From Nematostella vectensis (taxonomy: Eukaryota; Cnidaria; Anthozoa; Actiniaria; Edwardsiidae), in the NCBI RefSeq assembly GCF_932526225.1, contig NC_064043.1, forward strand, positions 1,383,501 to 1,447,500: a stretch of DNA of 64,000 nt. Reading direction: 5' to 3'. The position numbers were made by a program, and so were the translations under genes. Under the pieces are notes generated by a model that was not told where the DNA came from, did not search any database, and saw nothing but the letters and a program-made list of their open reading frames with translations. Shown here one piece after another: positions 43,224 through 54,043 of the stretch (its first letter is position 1; the number at the start of each line of letters is the position of its first letter).

Positions 43224-44272
43224 TTTTGCACTTTCACAGTATATGTTGGTAGCCAAGGAATAAATAAGATTCGGATTATTTCGTCTAGAAAATAGAGATA
43301 GAAATACGCAGTATACACATACGGTAACGATTATTTTATTCAACATGCTTTTTCTGCAAGTATGAAAAGTTGCTTGCGGTGACTTGACGTTAGAACCTCC
43401 CTCAACCTCGAGTTGTTATTGGTTAAGCGCAAGATACGTCATCACTGCACGGCGAGGTATCTCTCCATACAGCAACACACTAATGTCAGTGCTCGAACGT
43501 AGAAAAGTACGATGAAAGAACCAAAGGCACATTCAAATTATCATTACTTTAACCCTTTTTTACTAACTAAATAAATCTCGTTGAAGAGCTTTGTGGATTG
43601 CTTGTTTTTCTTAGAAGAAAAGACGAGCGACACAGCTCTTCAAGGAATAAGCATGATTCCACCTTTATGGTAACCATAATTACACCATGCCCCATCATAT
43701 CACAATCAATAAATAAATTAAAATAACAATATTATTGCTCTACTGTAGATGTCCTGGCTCGGATTTACTTTACGATGAGTTGTAAAAGTGCGATGGTTAA
43801 CAACCAAATAAATCATTGGGAGAAAATCAGGTACTCCACAGTAAGCAACAACAATTATTCCCATTTTGAAAGGGTAGGAAAATGCAGGCATTATAAACTA
43901 CTCTCGCTACAATCGAGAATGACAAGCAATAAAATTGAAAAAATTGAACAACAACCTTGGATTACGAGAATACAATGTTTGAAAAACGTTGCCCGGACAT
44001 TTAGCAGATTTACAAGCCCAGTTAACGGTATGTGAAGAAAGAACACCCTCCAAACACTCAATATAAGCTCGGTTTTCTAATTTTCTCGTTTCGCAGGAAG
44101 AATAAAATAGGCTGTCAGAAAATGCATGGAATCTCGCGTGATAGTATGGATTAAAAAGTTAAGGGAAATTTCGTGTTATTCGTGTTGGAGTTAAAGGGAA
44201 ATTCGAGTTATCTACAGGTAGGGATGAGATGAGTAGGTCTTATAAGGAACCCCTAATCAGTTAATGCTGATC
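43224..44272. other. Intergenic, no gene recognised
   Basis: No exon of a known family was seen on either strand. A perfect 10-bp inverted repeat, TTGAAGAGCT at 43581-43590 and AGCTCTTCAA at 43634-43643, could form a hairpin. An 86-codon open frame at 43775-44035 has no recognisable motif and was not called. The 3' UTR of the minus-strand astacin gene must fall in the right part of this stretch; no AATAAA on the minus strand was found close to its stop codon. Confidence 0.6.
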
Positions 44273-44461
44273 TTATTCGTATTCGAGTTCGTCCAATAGC
44301 TCCTTGGACGGTCCTTCACAAGCGTACTCTTTGTTCAGCTGACGGACATCATTTTTACTCATTTGCTTTCTTTGTCCAAACACTCTACTGGGGTCCTCCT
44401 TGTCTATAAGGGTGGGCTCTCCATCATTTGTGAACGCCTTGTTGTGGTAATGCAGACATGA
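44273..44461 (-). CDS. Astacin exon 9 (Met-turn, C-terminus)
   Basis: 189 bp including the stop codon TAA at 44275-44273. Starts with SCLHY, the Met-turn position with Leu in place of Met, continues through [16 protein letters not shown], which matches the family's GQRxxLSxxDxxxLN signature, to the last cysteine C408 and a short acidic tail ending ELEYE. No accessory domain follows. Confidence 0.93.
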   Translation of the reverse strand, partial: SCLHYHNKAFTNDGEPTLIDKEDPSRVFGQRKQMSKNDVRQLNKEYACEGPSKELLDELEYE

Positions 44462-47400
44462 CTGGAACGTAATAACATTATCAATATAATCCTTTTATTT
44501 GTAATTCTTATCTATTGTCTATGTTCAGTTGAATACTTACATCGAAGTCGTATGGTGTCAAGCTTTTGACGAGGTATCTGGGGTATTTCCTGAAATTGTG
44601 ACTCAATCCTGCAATTCAAAAATAGCTCTTTTAGACCTTATGCAGTATGTGACACATTTGTAAAAGGATTTTTCTTACAAAGGTTGTTAAACAGGTAAAA
44701 AGTAAAAGTAGAAATAATGATGAAGCTGGAAATGTAACAATGATCATTACTTCATCAACAGAAGAAAAAAAAGATAATGAAAATGATAATGATGAAGATT
44801 TGTAATTACCATCATCATCATCATCATCATCGAAAAAGAAGAAAAATAAAGGAGGAGGAGTAAAAAAGTATAAACCTTTGAAGAAACATTTCCGTTAAGT
44901 GCTACTTGCCTTTCTTGATGTTGTCCCATTTGACCTCTATGTAGTCAAAGTGCTACTTGCCTTTCTTGATATTGTCCCATTTGACCTTTGTGTAGTCAAA
45001 GTGCTACTTGCCTTTCTTGATGTTGTCCCATTTGACCTCTACGTAGTCATCTCTGTCAGGACGTGACTGTTCATGTATAAAGCCCAAACTGTGAAGCATC
45101 TCATGCTCAACAGTGCCCAATCGCTCGCAGCCATTACCAATAGAGATCTTTTGCTCGCCACCCTGACGACCAACACTTGAGTAGCACCTGTCAATCAACA
45201 GTAGAATAAGAAAAATGAGAGGGAATGAGGTGGAGAGGTATAGGTGGGGCCCCACATCCCTCCTAACAATGATATACTTATCAGGTCAAGGCTTCTTTCA
45301 GCCATTATCAAACCCTACCGAGTAAAAAAAACGATATTTGTTTGAGAATAAGGTATTATTGTCTCTCCCAAAAAATTTTTTTTGTCCACTGAAATTTTCA
45401 TTCACATTTGTTATAGGATTTCAAGACTTGTACTTAGAATACGAGGGATATACAACATAAAAAGTAACCCTGGATTAAGTGTGACTCTTCTTGCGTGACT
45501 CTTCTTGCGTGACTCTTCTTGCTTCAGAAGCAAAGCCTTGGCACTAAACTGATGTACTCACATCGACTTGTTGACGATAAAATGGACGTAGTCTTTGTCT
45601 TCTGGCGTTTTCTCCACAAATCGAATGCAGGATAAGCGATTAAAGGTTGAGATTGCATCATCAATCCTAATTTTCTTCTCTGTCTTGCCTGTTAACAAAG
45701 ACAACGGCTTGGATTTTTTTTAACTTATCATTTTCAACTGTTCCTATTGTGTCTGTGGGTTATGTAACAACTTAACAAAAAAATATACTGGCGGAAGTTT
45801 AGTACAATTTACTGGGGGTAGTGTAGTACTTTTGACTGTTATTATGGTATTATTGATGCCGTGTTCGTCAGCGTAAACGTGTAAACAAATCCCTAACAAA
45901 TCAGTCGATTTGTAATCTTTACTTGCTCACGCGAGCAATAATTTGCGCATGAGGCGAGGAGATAGCGACCGTAAACTGACTCTATTCCTTTAATATACTT
46001 TAATAAATTACTCCCCTATACAATAGTATAAAGTAGCTTACGCTAATACTGGGGAGGGTTGATCGTGATTAGGCTGCGAGACATGTTTCGTTTATTATTG
46101 TACAAGAACATTATTTCGAGGGGTATGGAGCACTTACTATAATCGTTGTAGTGGATATCCTTGCTAAGGACGTACGGAACTCTGACAAGTCCGGTTTTCT
46201 CGTCTTTCGGCCATAACTTATCTTTGTCTTGCATTCCATCCCTCTTCACATTATTACCCAATACGTGGTTACGAAAGTGCTCCGTCATAACAATGTCCCC
46301 TTCGAAGAGCTCTAAAGGTTGGATTAAAATATCAGTCAGGTATATACATCGTGAGAAGTTGATTTGGTTTAAAACAAATGAAGCATATTTCAGTTAGCTC
46401 AGCGAGTTTGGTCCTAAATAGAGACTACTACATAGATTGCGACTGTACTGGATTATTCTCTAAAAAAAAAAAAAAGAAAAGTTACTTGTAACATGGAAAC
46501 AAAAAGAAAAGGCTTGGGTATGTCAATCCCATCCGCAATGGTAAAGATATCTGGAATCGCAGTTACATACCCCCCTCTCCCCCCATGCAGTGAATTGGAA
46601 TCTCAAATCATTGGAAAATCAGGAACGGGATTGAATACCCAAAGCTCCAGCCCCCCCCCCCCCCCCCCCCTTCCACACACACACCACCTCCACGTCCATC
46701 TTTTCGTCAGTGTAGGCAGCACTTACGGCCAGGGATGGGGACGAAGTCTTTCTTATTCTCAGACTCTTTAGATTTCTTTTTCTTCTCCTGTCTCTTCATC
46801 TTCGCCTCTTCGCGTAGCAACGCCAACCGATCCTCATCGGTTTCTCCTGGTTCTAGCCGCTGACTTGTTTTGTCGTGGGCGTCATCACGTGATGCTTCTT
46901 TTGTTTCTAAGAAATGATTTGGAGAGTTCACTAAGGATTAAATTGTCTGCTGCATTAATGATGCTTCAGATACGACTTACTAAAGTTAACTTCGAAGTTG
47001 TCGTTATTTGTCACGTCTGTGAACTTCTCCATAGCATTCATAAACCATTCTTTCCTCTGCCGCGCACGCTCGTCCTCCACAGACTCGTCCTCAGACTCCG
47101 TGCCGCGCAATACGTCATCGTCAGCTTGGTCACGTGTTCGCTGCGCTTGGCGCCAAGCGTACTCTTTTTTCTGTTGAGCTGTTATCATGAAATAAAATGC
47201 GTTTATTAAGTCCTGATGATAAAAGGAAGCCTCGCACATTTTCCGTAAAACTCTGGTTTACCATGCAAAGGCACTCTGGTGAATTTGATGGGACCATCGG
47301 GGCAATTACTATGGTTTTGTCTTATCTATAACACGTATCAAGCCAGAACTATAGAAGGTTTTTTGTAAGAGGAGTACAAATTTTCAGCAACAAAAAAACA

Positions 47401-50400
47401 AGAACCGCATTACCGCAGCCTTTGTTTTGAGAACGTGAGACACATTGATCCAAAGATGAACAACTAAAGGCTCAAAGTTTAACCCAATTTCAATTAACTT
47501 CCTTTTAGCACGTAATAGCGCGAATGGTCGGATATAATGGATGTGTGCTCACTTTCTTCTAACCTCTTTTAAAAGAAATCTGGCATAAAAACATCAGCGA
47601 TTTGCAAAAAGATTAAACACACCAATTTATCGAAAAATAAATCGGAAACCAAAGCTCAGACTTCAGAGTAATTGCAGAGTACAATTCAATGTTACCAAAT
47701 TTAAAACATTATCTGCTATATATATGTGCTGGCTTCTACATTGATAAAAAGCGTCTTTAGTTGAAGGGGCAAATTTCCATTAGAGGTAAATCACCCGGGA
47801 AAAATAATGGATTAACGTAGATGTGTTATGAAGTTTCACAAATTATGATAAAAACGGCACATGACTGGGTGATATTTGAGGTTTAACGAACACGAAACCG
47901 CAGTGAATACACACGAATTTTTTCCCCAAAAAATGGAACTTCAAAGCCGGCAATTATTGGTTTATAAAAGCGGCATAGATGTTAAAATAAGATGCGCGGG
48001 TAATACATGTATTGCTGTGCTGAAATATATTTTAAAATATTATATTGAAAAGGGCTTTAACAACACCAAAAGATGCCAAATGAGAGCTCAGAAACAACTG
48101 ATAAAAAGACCCTTATCTCAAATAATCCGCTTTAAATATAGCAGACCAAATAAAGTATTGTAATGTTTCTATATGCTCTCGATGTAATACTTATTTTTCC
48201 GGTAATATATTCAATTTAAGAGCCTTTTAGATCATTCTAGTCCCCCACTCATTGTGATATTGAAAATTAAGGGCGCGAGATGGCGGCAAGAGGGCCTATA
48301 ATAGAATACAGAGATAGCATTTCAAGTCAGTGTCTACCGGAAATATGGAATAGTCGTAAGCCATCTGACAAGAGCTTTTATATAGGCGATATTGAATCGA
48401 CTAGCTGTGATCTTATTAGAGCTACAAGTTCAATGGGTACAATAATGAAGTGACAAAAGTGACATATCAAAACTAATCAAACCGGGTTCGGGATATCACA
48501 CAGATTAGGGAAAAGGGAAAGAGATTTCCTAAGACAGCACTGTGTCAAGTTGCCAAATAATCTTGATATGAATGGATACACTGTTAGAAGTGTCACCAGG
48601 TATAAAATATTTCTTTTTTTTTGGGGGGGGGGGGGGGGGGTGGCTAGTATGAGGTCCATGAAAGGTTCAAAATCAATATACTGGAAGACAAAAAAGGCTG
48701 TAAATTTCTTGTAAGTAATGTCAGCGGCTGAAAAATGTGACCAAAAAAATAAAAAAATAAAAAGAACGATCTTCAGACATAAATAAGCAAATAAATAAAT
48801 AGCACAAGGTGGAATGGCGAACACAATGGAATTTCGAATGGCGCAGCAGGGGAAGAATTTCGGATCAATTTTGACTGAACTCAGCTCCAAGCTTTGCATT
48901 TTCGCCCACACAAAAATGGCCGCTGCAAACATTATTCGTAGTCCCCGAAACGGTGACCATTATCTTGTTGCGCTCGAGTTAGGGATTAATAAAACGCTTT
49001 TCTGAAATAACTCGGTCAAGTTTGAATTCTATATAAGGTCGCGCTTATTTATTTTATTACTATTTTTTCGTGAGATTGATTGGAGGACATTGTTCAAGCC
49101 AAAATCGTACAATAAGCGGGTCATGATTATCGAAGTGGAACATGTTTAAACGAATATCGTTCATCCACGTCAGAACAAGCCAACCGTAGGCGATCAAAAG
49201 CGATTTAGTGCGTGAGTCAGGAAGCAGAAAATATAATATCATAAAACACGCAACACTCCTACGGTAAACTTCTCTATAAATCAGAAACAAAAACAAAAAA
49301 TATTTTTTCGGATGTACTCAACGCTATCAATTGTTAATAATATAAAAAAAATTTGAAAATATCACATTCTTTTCTGAAAAATGCACTTCAAGTGGAAAAG
49401 CAACCAAATTATTTGAAAAACAAATAATTTCCTAACAGTTTGCAATGATTAGAATTGAAATAGTTTTTAGAAAATGCTGATTGGTTCTCTTTTATAGGTA
49501 GGCACGAGTTTCCGAAAAATACACGAATTGGTATAACCACAAATTGCTTTAATACGGCAAATGGGTGAATGATGGTTTAGACTAAATAGCGGCTCGGGGT
49601 AATAATTATTATCTCTGCTCCGCGTCTCAAACAAGAAAAAGGAACTTTATGCATATAAAGTGATTTATTTGGTATCAAAACTGAGAAATGGCGCATCCTG
49701 TTTCATGCTCAGGGGAAAGAACCGAAATTTTAAAAACAGCTCAATCTAAAAAATTACATTCTGTCCACAGCAAAACCACAAACTACTTCTTTACAGCCGT
49801 GGGGAGAAAAATTTGATTATCAAGTTAGTTCGAAATAAATTATGCGCACATTACTTCAGCAGGAACTTTGTAAATTTTCACCTTTTTGTATCCTGTTTTG
49901 AAGACTTTGAGAACATTGCTCAAGTCACAGCGGAGGGCGAAATAAAAGCAATCCAAACAATTTCAATTTAGGAGCTTTGAAACTAATCAGCAGTGAACGG
50001 AAACTAAAGAATAAATAATGTCAAGAGAAAGGCAAGAAACTGTAATTACACCTAGGGTAGCTACGTAAAGATTATAGATGAGATTTCTTTTTATTTAGAC
50101 TTATATCCATGGTGAAATATCAGCCACACTTAGAAAATCATTATGGCGAAGTTTAAACGGTATACCGAAAGCGCAATGCCGAATAGGCTCATGAAAAACC
50201 ATGACTATTGTACGCGAGTGACTTCTCTTTACTTATCAACAAAATAAATTGCTTGTAATATACGAAGAGACTTGAAACGCAAAACTTTATTTGAGAGAGC
50301 AAAAGGGAGTACATTGTATAGTTTAAATTGGGCTGATTCTATCGACTTTTTGAAGCCATAAGCCTTTGATTTTAAATATTCATATAAGACGGTTTGTTAT

Positions 50401-51109
50401 ATTTTCATAGCGGTGCGATTGCAAGAATAATCGCCCTGTTCTGATCACTCACAACACTACAGGTTGTATTTCCTGACGCCTATTGAAAAAACCATATATC
50501 CTTACCCCTACAAAGAGCAATAAAAAGTTACACACAACGCAGTCATAACACGAATCCTCACTTTCCTGTCATGAAACTGCGCCTATTCAGGAAGAAATAC
50601 GCCATAGATTTGGTTAACTCTAAACCATTACGCCCCCCGAAATCAAATAATAACTTCTACAATACAGAAACAACGTTTTCTTTTTTTTTGCGTGTAATAT
50701 CTGATCATGATAGCAAAATGATTTCTTTAGTACGGCTACAGAAGTGGGCATTTTGTACACGTAAAGACTAGAAGTAAATGATGAATTTAATCATGTTAAT
50801 AAAACAAGTGTTGCGATGGTTAATGTAAGTTGTGGGGGCAAAGCTTCCCGTTGACTGATTATTGAAAAGGTTTTCATACCTGATAGTTCGCCGTCTGTAT
50901 CGTCATAGTCGTTATAGCCTTCGAATATCCCTCCGTTATCTGACACAAGCAAAACTCCATCAGTACAGAGTACCCGGAGAGAACATGCTACAGTCCAAGT
51001 AGTCTTTCCTACCTTCTCTGGTTAACGAAGCCTGTTGACTCCCCCCAATAACTACAATACACAGTAAACACCACAGTAAACTAAAATTTCGCCAATTTTT
51101 ATGTCCCAT
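44273..51109 (-). CDS. Astacin-family zinc metalloprotease, 9 exons, complete
   Basis: Secreted M12A (astacin) metallopeptidase, 422 codons in nine exons: 51109-51013, 50939-50880, 47178-46981, 46906-46727, 46311-46138, 45688-45562, 45187-45012, 44608-44541, 44461-44273. All phases join. Residues 1-25 are a signal peptide with a hydrophobic core; ~26-200 are a long, charged prodomain. FEGD at 181-184 matches the family's aspartate switch, which keeps the zymogen latent. The catalytic domain runs from ~203 to 408. Zinc ligands H307, H311 and H317 and catalytic E308 lie in [12 protein letters not shown]; the four conserved cysteines are C257, C280, C299 and C408. The Met-turn reads SCLHY, with Leu363 where methionine is expected, although Tyr365 is kept. 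The protein ends 14 residues after C408, with no EGF, CUB, MAM or ShK domain. Its substrate cannot be predicted; the family includes digestive, hatching, developmental and some venom enzymes. Confidence 0.93.
44541..44608 (-). CDS. Astacin exon 8
   Basis: 68 bp between acceptor GCAG and donor GAT|GTAAGT. Codes for LSHNFRKYP...LTPYDFD, the conserved HNF(R/x)KY and PYD(Y/F) segments leading into the Met-turn. Ends in phase 0. Confidence 0.93.
44811..44831. repeat. (ATC)7 microsatellite in astacin intron 7
   Basis: Seven ATC trinucleotides in intron 7, between the distal donor copies and the exon-8 acceptor. Confidence 0.9.
44899..45049 (-). repeat. 51-bp triplication of exon-7 end plus GC donor
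   Basis: Three copies at exactly 51-bp steps (starts at 44899, 44950 and 45001). Each carries the coding segment EVKWDNIKK and the donor AAAG|GCAAGT; the GC dinucleotides are at 45010-45011, 44959-44960 and 44908-44909. The two distal copies lie in intron 7. Since 51 = 17 codons, the frame is kept, but every copy reads GGC-AAG-TAG past the donor, so only the first (45010-45011) gives a full protein. Confidence 0.95.
45012..45187 (-). CDS. Astacin exon 7 (zinc-binding active site)
   Basis: 176 bp. Contains C280, GRQGG, C299 and the zinc motif [20 protein letters not shown]. The donor is GC, not GT (AAAG|GCAAGT, dinucleotide at 45010-45011). The call is fixed by phase: the final G plus GA from exon 8 makes Gly338, giving IKKG-LSHNF as in other astacins. 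The last ~40 bp and the donor are triplicated downstream. Confidence 0.93.
45562..45688 (-). CDS. Astacin exon 6 (N-terminal catalytic subdomain)
   Basis: 127 bp, acceptor ACAG, donor AT|GTGAGT. Codes for [18 protein letters not shown] and DYVHFIV, matching the family's conserved helix with the first disulphide cysteine (C257) and the edge strand. Phase 2 out. Confidence 0.93.
46138..46311 (-). CDS. Astacin exon 5 (Asp switch and start of catalytic domain)
   Basis: Codes for LFEGDIV, the aspartate-switch motif, then a likely activation region with a KR dibasic site at residues 201-202, and the first catalytic-domain segment LWP...VPYVLS that is characteristic of astacins. Donor A|GTAAGT, phase 1. 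Confidence 0.93.
46651..46670. repeat. C20 homopolymer in astacin intron 4
   Basis: Twenty uninterrupted C, followed by a CA-rich stretch. Confidence 0.95.
46727..46906 (-). CDS. Astacin exon 4 (charged prodomain)
   Basis: A 180-bp exon, acceptor TTAG, donor C|GTAAGT. Codes for residues ~119-178: a Lys/Glu-rich stretch with coiled-coil-like character ([19 protein letters not shown]), then VPIPG. The split codon C|AG with exon 5 gives the Gln before LFEGD. Introns 3 and 4 are 74 and 415 bp. Confidence 0.9.
46981..47178 (-). CDS. Astacin exon 3 (prodomain)
   Basis: A 198-bp exon with acceptor ACAG and donor A|GTAAGT. Codes for residues ~53-118, very rich in Glu, Asp, Arg and Gln ([16 protein letters not shown]-like composition), with an FTDV/NFEVNF segment at its end. 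No known domain; likely a helical, charged prodomain. Phase 1 at both ends. Confidence 0.9.
47179..50879 (-). other. Astacin intron 2 (3.7 kb), mostly unassigned
   Basis: The one long intron of this gene. It contains an 18-base G run at 48623-48640, short A/T-rich stretches and no exon of a known family. A 57-codon open frame on the plus strand (48280-48453) begins at an ATGGCGGC core, and further ATGGCG/ATGGCC cores occur at about 48814, 48838 and 48916. These resemble YY1-type sites but are unproven. Nothing else was recognised. Confidence 0.7.
48623..48640. repeat. G18 homopolymer in astacin intron 2
   Basis: Eighteen uninterrupted G preceded by a T-rich run; prone to length error in assemblies. 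Confidence 0.95.
50880..50939 (-). CDS. Astacin exon 2 (acidic prodomain)
   Basis: A 60-bp exon between a TCAG acceptor and an AG|GTATGA donor. Codes for an acidic Asp/Tyr-rich piece ([10 protein letters not shown]) of the prodomain. Phases 1 and 1 join both neighbours, which is the main support for this small exon. Confidence 0.85.
51013..51109 (-). CDS. Astacin exon 1 (signal peptide)
   Basis: Starts at the ATG at 51109-51107. Codes for residues 1-32: a short polar N-terminus, then a hydrophobic core ([13 protein letters not shown]), giving a likely signal cleavage site near residue 24-26. Donor AG|GTAGGA; phase 1. Intron 1 is only 73 bp. Confidence 0.9.
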
Positions 51110-52412
51110 TATGGCGAAAGAAGGTAACGATTCAACTCAATGGTGAAGGCAATGCATATCGAAGTCCTTATTAGCAATACAACTGTCTGTTGAAATGTCC
51201 CACATACTTTGCTCTTGTTTTTATGCTAATGTGTTTGGTTATATTTGCATTGTTTCTACATGGATGGATTGAGCGCGAATTAATTCAAAATCGTCATGGT
51301 GACCTAGAAGAGGATAGAGTATGCGATTTTTCATCAGATGAAGAGGAGATGGGGGTAATTTGTAGAGTAATTGAAAGCCGTAAAGCACAAACTTCGTAAT
51401 AAACTCGATATGCTTGTATATATCTAGATGTCTGTGCTATGTCCTCTCTCTGCTTCGTATTATTCTAATATCTCCATTATATGATCAGAGATCAAACTTA
51501 AGGCGTTTCACGTCAGTAGAAAACAAGACATCTTTGTTTCCTGGATCGCTGTTGGAAATACTTAAAACTTATATACTCCTCAGCAAATTAGGGTTCATTT
51601 TTTAGTTCCTCGGCGGGAAAATTTAACAAATTAGATTAAAAATGTATTTATTTGCTAAAACACTTTCCAGACACGCTTAAAAACATCTTACACTGTATCA
51701 TTAAAGAGACCCATGCTAGAAAAAAAAGACTTATAATCTTTATGATGAAAAATAAAAGGAAAATAAATTGATAAGGAAATCCAGCGTTTGCAGGTGGAAG
51801 GCTAAATAAGTTCTTATTCCTTGTACTTAGAAACTCATTATTTTGGAGCGACGATATTTGTACTCGAAAATGCTGGTCTGAAAATTCAATATTTATTCTA
51901 CACATGTATCAATTTCACAATTTTTTGTATGTGAAACAAAAACGACCAACTAAATAAATAGCGAACAGACAGAATGGATGATAAATTAGGGCTTTTCAAA
52001 GATCCGTCACACATACAAAAAAACCTTGCTATCACATATCTCGAAAACGTTTCTTTCTTTAAATACACACTGTGCGCTATTCACCGTATTTGCCTGGGCA
52101 TTTGTTTTCCATATTTCAATAATTCTAATTTCCCATTTCTTCTTATTTCCTATTTTTTTCCCATTCCTTTTAATATATTACTATATATTACTTTTTTATA
52201 TTTGTGGGCATTATAACGATCTCCCTTTGGCACACTTTTATTTACAAACGGTTGTAGCTGTTGCCGCGAATGCCAGCCCCGCGACCGGCGCAAAACATAG
52301 AAAAGAGATCTCTGTTAACAGGGAATAACCACGCTAAAAAGCGAAAGCGTTTTCTAATACCATGACAAAATTCTCCTAAGTATTATCCTAATCTCAGCTT
52401 ATGCCAGCATCC

Positions 52413-52436
52413 CTAATAAGCGACCCTGCTTATTAG
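52413..52436. repeat. Perfect 9-bp hairpin
   Basis: CTAATAAGC, a 6-base loop GACCCT, then GCTTATTAG. It has no T run typical of a terminator and no neighbouring gene; function unknown. Confidence 0.6.
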
Positions 52437-53348
52437 TGAAGTTTGATTTAGCGAGCATTTGCTTGAGTTCTGGGGGCGTTTGTCATGGTGGCCATATTAT
52501 ATCCGACATTTCAGCTAGGGTCCCGCGGGGTCTGTCATATCGAGGTTCTATCATTTGAATCAAATGGAAGTCCGTTATAAAGCTATAAAATTAAGCTAAA
52601 AGAAGTAATAAATTCGATACTGCTAATAGGCTTTTTCGAATTACACTCTCTAATCAAATGTTTAATGATTTTTTTCACCAACTTTGCCTTAATAACAGAA
52701 AAAAAATCTTATCATAGTCCGAAACCAAGCAAAAATACTCAGTATTTTGTGACAACTTTTAACGTTAGAAATGCTAGCATGCGCAAAAGGCTAAAATGCC
52801 TAATAGATATCCCGTGTACGGATGTCTTGTACGAGGCGTAATGTTGGGCAGACGTCACTTGCGTGGGTAGATGCGGGGGACAGATAAAATAGCTGACGTG
52901 TTTTCTTTGTTTAAGCATTCTTTAAACTACAAATAAAGCAGATAGATACTTGTAACGACAGCAACTACACAACATTAAACATCAATCGGAAATAATTTAA
53001 ACATAAGAATACTTCAACATCGATTCCTGAATTCCACGTTAAATTTCACTTGAAAAACGACATCATTTTAGATTGTAATTCTTTTGAATGGGCTACTTTA
53101 ATTCTTTTTATCGGGCTATAGAAATTGAGCTTAATTAATTAACGCGCTTGATTGGTAGTCGAGCTAGTTTGCAATGCTTTATTATTTTCAAAGAATGAGA
53201 AAAAGCCGCTTTTAGCTGCTTTATACTCTGTAAACACATGATTTTTACCAGCCTTGTTTCAGAGACCTTACACTTGTTATCCCCTAGTCCCCCGGCTCTC
53301 ACTCGGGGCTTATATGGATATGTCTTATTTTCGGGGGTTCTGTGGCGC

Positions 53349-53402
53349 GCGAAGGCCGAGGTGCATTGGGGAACACTACGCTTGTGCACCTCCGGCCTTC
53401 GC
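53349..53402. repeat. Long GC-rich hairpin
   Basis: GCGAAGGCCGAGGTGCA pairs with TGCACCTCCGGCCTTCGC with one bulged base, a 17-bp stem around a ~19-base loop. It is much more GC-rich than its surroundings and could be the core of a foldback transposable element or a structured RNA. No terminal repeats or target-site duplication were identified. Confidence 0.6.
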
Positions 53403-54035
53403 ATACGCTACAGGATTTCCATTATTATATATTTGTTATATCCGAATACATCTCTAAAGATGAGCAGGCGCTTATAGGCTAAATTACGGTTCTAAACAAG
53501 GGCGGTGCAAGGGGACCCAGGGTGGGGGGAGGGGGGGCAAGAATGAGCGCAGCGTGATTAAAATTAAGTTGAACCTTCTTACCAGACTTCATAACCGACT
53601 CCTGATAATTATTGTACCGTTTCAAATACATACAATTCAAATATGAATCGTTGCCTAATAGAGGGAGAACCTTAACAAACAGGAAACAAAAGAAAAGCTT
53701 TTAAGCTCTCATTTAAAAGTGAGAGGATGCCATTGTTATCTTATTCCAGACGTCATTTTAAAACTAAAAACAAAGTCCCTTAGAAGGAGGGCTGACTTTC
53801 GCTTTCACAGTCGCTTGTTCTTCTCTCCCGATCACTGTCTCGTGTTTGGGAGACCTACCCGATTGCGCGTAAATTAAAACACTCTTATGGCTCTTAAAAT
53901 ACCGCAACTTGAAGACTTATAGCAACTAAACAATGGGTGAACCGACTTATTACTGACAAGCCGGGCTGAAATTAGGCTGAAATGTCTGCGCGCGGTGTAA
54001 ACCGGGACATTAGTTGGTAATTCATGCAGACGATA

Positions 54036-54043
54036 TGACGTCA
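54036..54043. promoter_or_regulatory. Perfect CRE palindrome TGACGTCA
   Basis: An exact 8-bp CREB/ATF consensus about 2 kb upstream of the kinase start codon. A single short match can arise by chance; regulatory use is not shown. Confidence 0.25.

Noticed and set aside
42608-43346. Repetitive open frames on both strands of the 28-bp minisatellite
   Set aside because: Pure repeat translations with no non-repeat domain or conserved motif.
44811-44929. Short minus-strand open frame with Met/His-rich repeats
   Set aside because: Produced by the ATC microsatellite in intron 7.
48477-48932. 151-codon minus-strand open frame in astacin intron 2
   Set aside because: Runs through the G18 homopolymer and low-complexity sequence; no domain, and it lies within an intron of a well-supported gene.
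44273-51109. Venom-toxin assignment for the astacin
   Set aside because: Some cnidarian astacins are venom components, but nothing here (no ShK domain, no tissue information) supports it over a developmental or digestive role.
51190-51399. Open frame with hydrophobic N-terminus upstream of the astacin gene
   Set aside because: Begins at TTG; the first ATG is at 51223, leaving about 58 codons. No family recognised.
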